NCBI GenBank assembly: GCA_033856235.1
Contig: JAWVFI010000032.1
Span: forward strand, 38,691-102,690
Origin: DASXRU01 sp033856235
GTDB lineage: Bacteria; Acidobacteriota; Blastocatellia; Pyrinomonadales; Pyrinomonadaceae
Length of the DNA stretch: 64,000 nt
Reading direction: 5' to 3'
Shown here: one piece after another, positions 61,597-64,000 of the stretch
Position numbering within the stretch: position 1 is the stretch's first letter
Layout of the letters: each line of letters starts with the position of its first letter
Made by a program: the position numbers and the translations under genes
Notes under the pieces: model-generated
Seen by the model: only the letters and a program-made list of their open reading frames with translations
Database searches by the model: none
Told to the model about the DNA's origin: nothing

Positions 61597-63342
61597 ATGG
61601 ACGGTTTACGCAGGCTTACTCGATATTTCCGCCCTTATAAGATGTCGCTGGCCGCAGGCATTCTCTGCATTGTGGCCGGGGTAATCTTTAATCTGGCGAT
61701 TCCCCTAATCGTGGGCCGGGCGATCGATGCGAACTGGCCGCAGGTAACCTGGTCTAACTTGACCATCGCCGCGTTGAAGGTGCTGGGTGCGGGGCTTGCG
61801 AGTGGCATTTTTCTATACCTGCAGCGCCGGATTCTAATTGGAATCTCACGCCACATCGAATACGACCTGCGTCAGGACTTTTACGCCCATCTAGTCAACC
61901 AACCTCTTTCGTTTTTCCAGGAACATCGTGTGGGCGACTTGATGGCGCGAGCGACTAATGATCTGGCCGCGGTCAGACAACTGGCGGGACCGATGATCAT
62001 GTACTCGCTGCAGACTCTCTTTGTAGTGATCTTGATCGTGCCCCTGATGTTTCTTCTTAACTGGCGGCTGACGCTTTTGCTGTTCGTCACCATGCCTTTG
62101 GTTTCGCTGACTGTGAAATTCTTCGGTCAACAGGTCCACGTACGCTTTGAAAAGATTCAGGACTTCTTCGCCCAGATAACCGCCCGCGCTCAGGAAAACT
62201 TCAGTGGCGTGCGCGTGGTGAGGGCCTATGCTCAGGAAGGCGCTGAGATTGCGGCCTTCAACGATCTCAATCGCGAATATATGGCCCGGAACTTAAGCCT
62301 CGTGCGCATCGACGCAATGATGCGCCCGCTGATGCAGTTCCTGATCGGGCTGGGATTTGTCTTGATAGTTTGGGTCGGTGTGCCGCTGGCGGTTCGCGGA
62401 GATCTCAGTGTCGGCGACTTTACAGTTTTCAATCTCTATTTGGGTCGCTTGATCTGGCCTTTGATTGCTCTGGGCTATGTGGTCAATCTCTACCAGCGAG
62501 GTACGGCTAGTCTCAAGCGCATGAATGCGATCTTTGCCATCAAGCCCCTAATTGGCGACGCCCCGGGTTTGAAAGAGCAACCGCCGGTTCAGGGGCAAAT
62601 TGAATTCCGAAACCTGACTTTCCGTTACCACCCGTCGTCTGAACCAGTGCTCAAGGAAATAAACTTGACCATTGAAGCCGGCCAGTCCGTCGCTTTCGTA
62701 GGTCGCACAGGTAGCGGTAAGTCCACTTTGATTAGCCTGATTCCGCGCATCCTCGAAGCGCCGCCCAACACCGTGTTTGTTGACGGAGTTTCGGTTCACC
62801 AATATCCCCTTGCCCAATTGCGCAGCAGCATCGGCTACGTCCAACAGGAAACATTTCTATTCAGCGATACGCTCGCTCAGAACATCGCCTTTGGGGTCGC
62901 AAAGGCCGAGGCTGCCGAAATTGAATGGGCCGCCGAAATCGCAGGATTGACCGAAGATGTGCGCGGGTTTCCCGATGAGTTCGACACGATGGTGGGCGAG
63001 CGCGGCATCACCTTATCGGGAGGACAGAAGCAGCGGACCGCCATAGCCCGGGCGGTGTTGCGACAGCCGAAAATATTGATTCTCGACGACGCTCTTTCTT
63101 CGGTGGATACCTATACCGAGGAAAAGATCCTGGCCCAATTGCGCGGCGTGATGCGCGACCGGACCAGTCTCATTGTTTCGCATCGTGTCTCGACGGTTAG
63201 GGATGCTGACGTGATCTGCGTTTTGGACGAAGGCCGCATCATCGAACGTGGCACCCACGACGAACTGCTGGCACTCGGCGGCGAATACGCAAATCTTCAT
63301 GAGCGGCAACTACTGGAGGAAGAGCTGGCGGTCCTTAACTAA
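61597..63342 (+). CDS. ABC exporter subunit (membrane + ATPase domains)
   Basis: A 581-aa half-transporter of the MsbA/LmrA type, or one half of a heterodimer. Six transmembrane helices lie within about 10-310; the nucleotide-binding domain spans about 335-575 with Walker A VGRTGSGKSTL, Q-loop YVQQETFLF, signature LSGGQKQR, Walker B ILILDDALSSVD and the H-loop SHRVSTV. The ATG at 61597 is chosen over the TTG at 61591. Its stop codon overlaps the ATG of the next ABC gene as TAATG, so the two are coupled. The D-loop residue after Walker B is Asp-Ala, so the catalytic Glu is replaced by Asp (DD), a change often seen in one half of asymmetric exporters. Confidence 0.94.
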   Translation: MDGLRRLTRYFRPYKMSLAAGILCIVAGVIFNLAIPLIVGRAIDANWPQVTWSNLTIAALKVLGAGLASGIFLYLQRRILIGISRHIEYDLRQDFYAHLVNQPLSFFQEHRVGDLMARATNDLAAVRQLAGPMIMYSLQTLFVVILIVPLMFLLNWRLTLLLFVTMPLVSLTVKFFGQQVHVRFEKIQDFFAQITARAQENFSGVRVVRAYAQEGAEIAAFNDLNREYMARNLSLVRIDAMMRPLMQFLIGLGFVLIVWVGVPLAVRGDLSVGDFTVFNLYLGRLIWPLIALGYVVNLYQRGTASLKRMNAIFAIKPLIGDAPGLKEQPPVQGQIEFRNLTFRYHPSSEPVLKEINLTIEAGQSVAFVGRTGSGKSTLISLIPRILEAPPNTVFVDGVSVHQYPLAQLRSSIGYVQQETFLFSDTLAQNIAFGVAKAEAAEIEWAAEIAGLTEDVRGFPDEFDTMVGERGITLSGGQKQRTAIARAVLRQPKILILDDALSSVDTYTEEKILAQLRGVMRDRTSLIVSHRVSTVRDADVICVLDEGRIIERGTHDELLALGGEYANLHERQLLEEELAVLN

Positions 63343-64000
63343 TGTCCACAACTGCCAAACAATTCCACGAAGAAGAAGCAATCGGCAAGACTTACGACTT
63401 GCAGGTCGCCAGGCGCCTGCTGCGCTACCTCCGGCCTTATATGAAAATGCTGGGGATTGCCCTCGTGTTTACGCTAATCCTGAACCTTTTGGGAATCCTG
63501 CCCCCAAAGTTCACCCAGTACGCGATCGACTGGCACATTCTGCCACGTAACACCAACGGGCTGACTCTGCTGGTTTTGCTCTACGCCGGGGCCCTATTCG
63601 CACGTTTCGTTTTATCCTACTTCCAAGCCGTGCTCCTCAACACCATTGGCCAACGCGTAATGTATGACCTGCGCAGCGAGCTCTATGACAAGCTGCAGCA
63701 CCAGGAGGTCGCCTACTACGACCGCAATCCTGTCGGTCGAATCATGACGCGTCTGACCAACGACGTTGATGCGCTCAATGAGCTGTTCACTTCGGGCGTA
63801 ACTGATCTACTTGGCGACCTGGTAATGATCGTCGCGATCATAAGCATGATGCTGTGGATGGACGTGCGGTTGACGCTGATTACGTTGCTGACCGTGCCCA
63901 TGCTCTTTGCGGCCACCACCTGGTTTCGCAAAGGCGCGCGCCGCGGTTATGACATGGTACGCACCCGCATAGCCCGCCTGAATGCTTTCCTGCAGGAGCA
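63342..64000 (+). CDS. Second ABC exporter subunit (3' end outside window)
   Basis: Only 219 codons are seen, all within the transmembrane domain. The frame opens MSTTAKQFHEEEAIGKTYDL and continues with RRLLRYLRPYMKMLGIALVF, three to four hydrophobic helices and the intracellular helix YDKLQHQEVAYYDRNPVGRIMTRLTNDVD. The ATG overlaps the preceding stop codon by one base. The pair probably makes a heterodimeric exporter; the substrate is unknown. The ATPase domain lies beyond the edge. Confidence 0.93.
   Translation, partial: MSTTAKQFHEEEAIGKTYDLQVARRLLRYLRPYMKMLGIALVFTLILNLLGILPPKFTQYAIDWHILPRNTNGLTLLVLLYAGALFARFVLSYFQAVLLNTIGQRVMYDLRSELYDKLQHQEVAYYDRNPVGRIMTRLTNDVDALNELFTSGVTDLLGDLVMIVAIISMMLWMDVRLTLITLLTVPMLFAATTWFRKGARRGYDMVRTRIARLNAFLQE

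Noticed and set aside
1..64000. tRNA, rRNA and riboswitches
   Set aside because: I saw no cloverleaf, rRNA segment or known riboswitch core by eye; a covariance-model search would be needed to exclude small RNAs.

Overview
The window looks like a chromosomal segment of a Gram-negative, rod-shaped acidobacterium, possibly from class Blastocatellia. This placement is an inference from gene content: an Oar-like TonB-dependent receptor with a carboxypeptidase-regulatory N-terminus, a VWA protein of acidobacterial type, a secretin with a cohesin-like C-terminus, a complete kdsA/B/C set, futalosine-route menaquinone genes, and many Ser/Thr kinases and GGDEF proteins. There is no rRNA, tRNA, prophage or CRISPR array that I can see.

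Layout. 1-6.5 kb: secreted VWA protein (cut by the left edge), a PilT-type ATPase, a GAF/SpoIIE phosphatase behind an ImmA-like/XRE pair, and an isochorismatase-fold hydrolase. 6.7-17.3 kb, all on the minus strand: S41 protease and a KDO block (kdsB, small membrane protein, pyrG, Ser/Thr kinase, kdsA, M1-like/TPR protein, kdsC). PyrG makes the CTP that KdsB uses, so the block reads as one route to CMP-KDO for lipopolysaccharide. 17.3-19.6 kb: a MITE-like hairpin element, then a 2,018-bp IS1595-type insertion sequence with 8-bp target duplication, an HNH-like passenger gene and a tiny antisense ORF. 19.6-27.6 kb: exported protein, TonB receptor, DUF5666-like protein, bactofilin-like membrane protein, anti-sigma factor and ECF sigma factor. 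27.7-35.9 kb: type II secretion/type IV pilus-like operon (gspF-gspE-gspD-two pseudopilins-pilM-like). 36.2-45.1 kb, plus strand: FecR protein, GGDEF protein and the elongasome set mreB-mreC-mreD-mrdA-rodA. 45.2-51.6 kb: Ser/Thr kinase with TPRs, a 1.2-kb intergenic region with a 21-bp tandem array, and RNase E/G. 51.7-57.5 kb, minus: exported repeat protein, mqnC, a broken mqnA, M61 peptidase. 57.7-64 kb, plus: cyclase-family hydrolase, alkyltransferase-like protein, YbjQ protein, hotdog thioesterase, GAF-GGDEF protein and two heterodimeric ABC exporter genes, the second cut by the right edge.

The most unusual signal is not a gene. Gene junctions repeatedly carry short arrays with a 7-base period. 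The heptamer differs from locus to locus, the array is often followed by its own inverted copy, and it sometimes runs into coding sequence (KdsA C-terminus, pseudopilin leader, possible KdsC N-terminus). A 21-bp array (three heptads per unit) lies at 47.8-48.0 kb. A second family consists of paired, oppositely oriented hairpins with variable stems around a constant TTCAG/CTGAA centre. A third is a TTCGTG-rich inverted repeat present twice. The mqnA gene has an in-frame amber codon and no usable start codon in its main frame.
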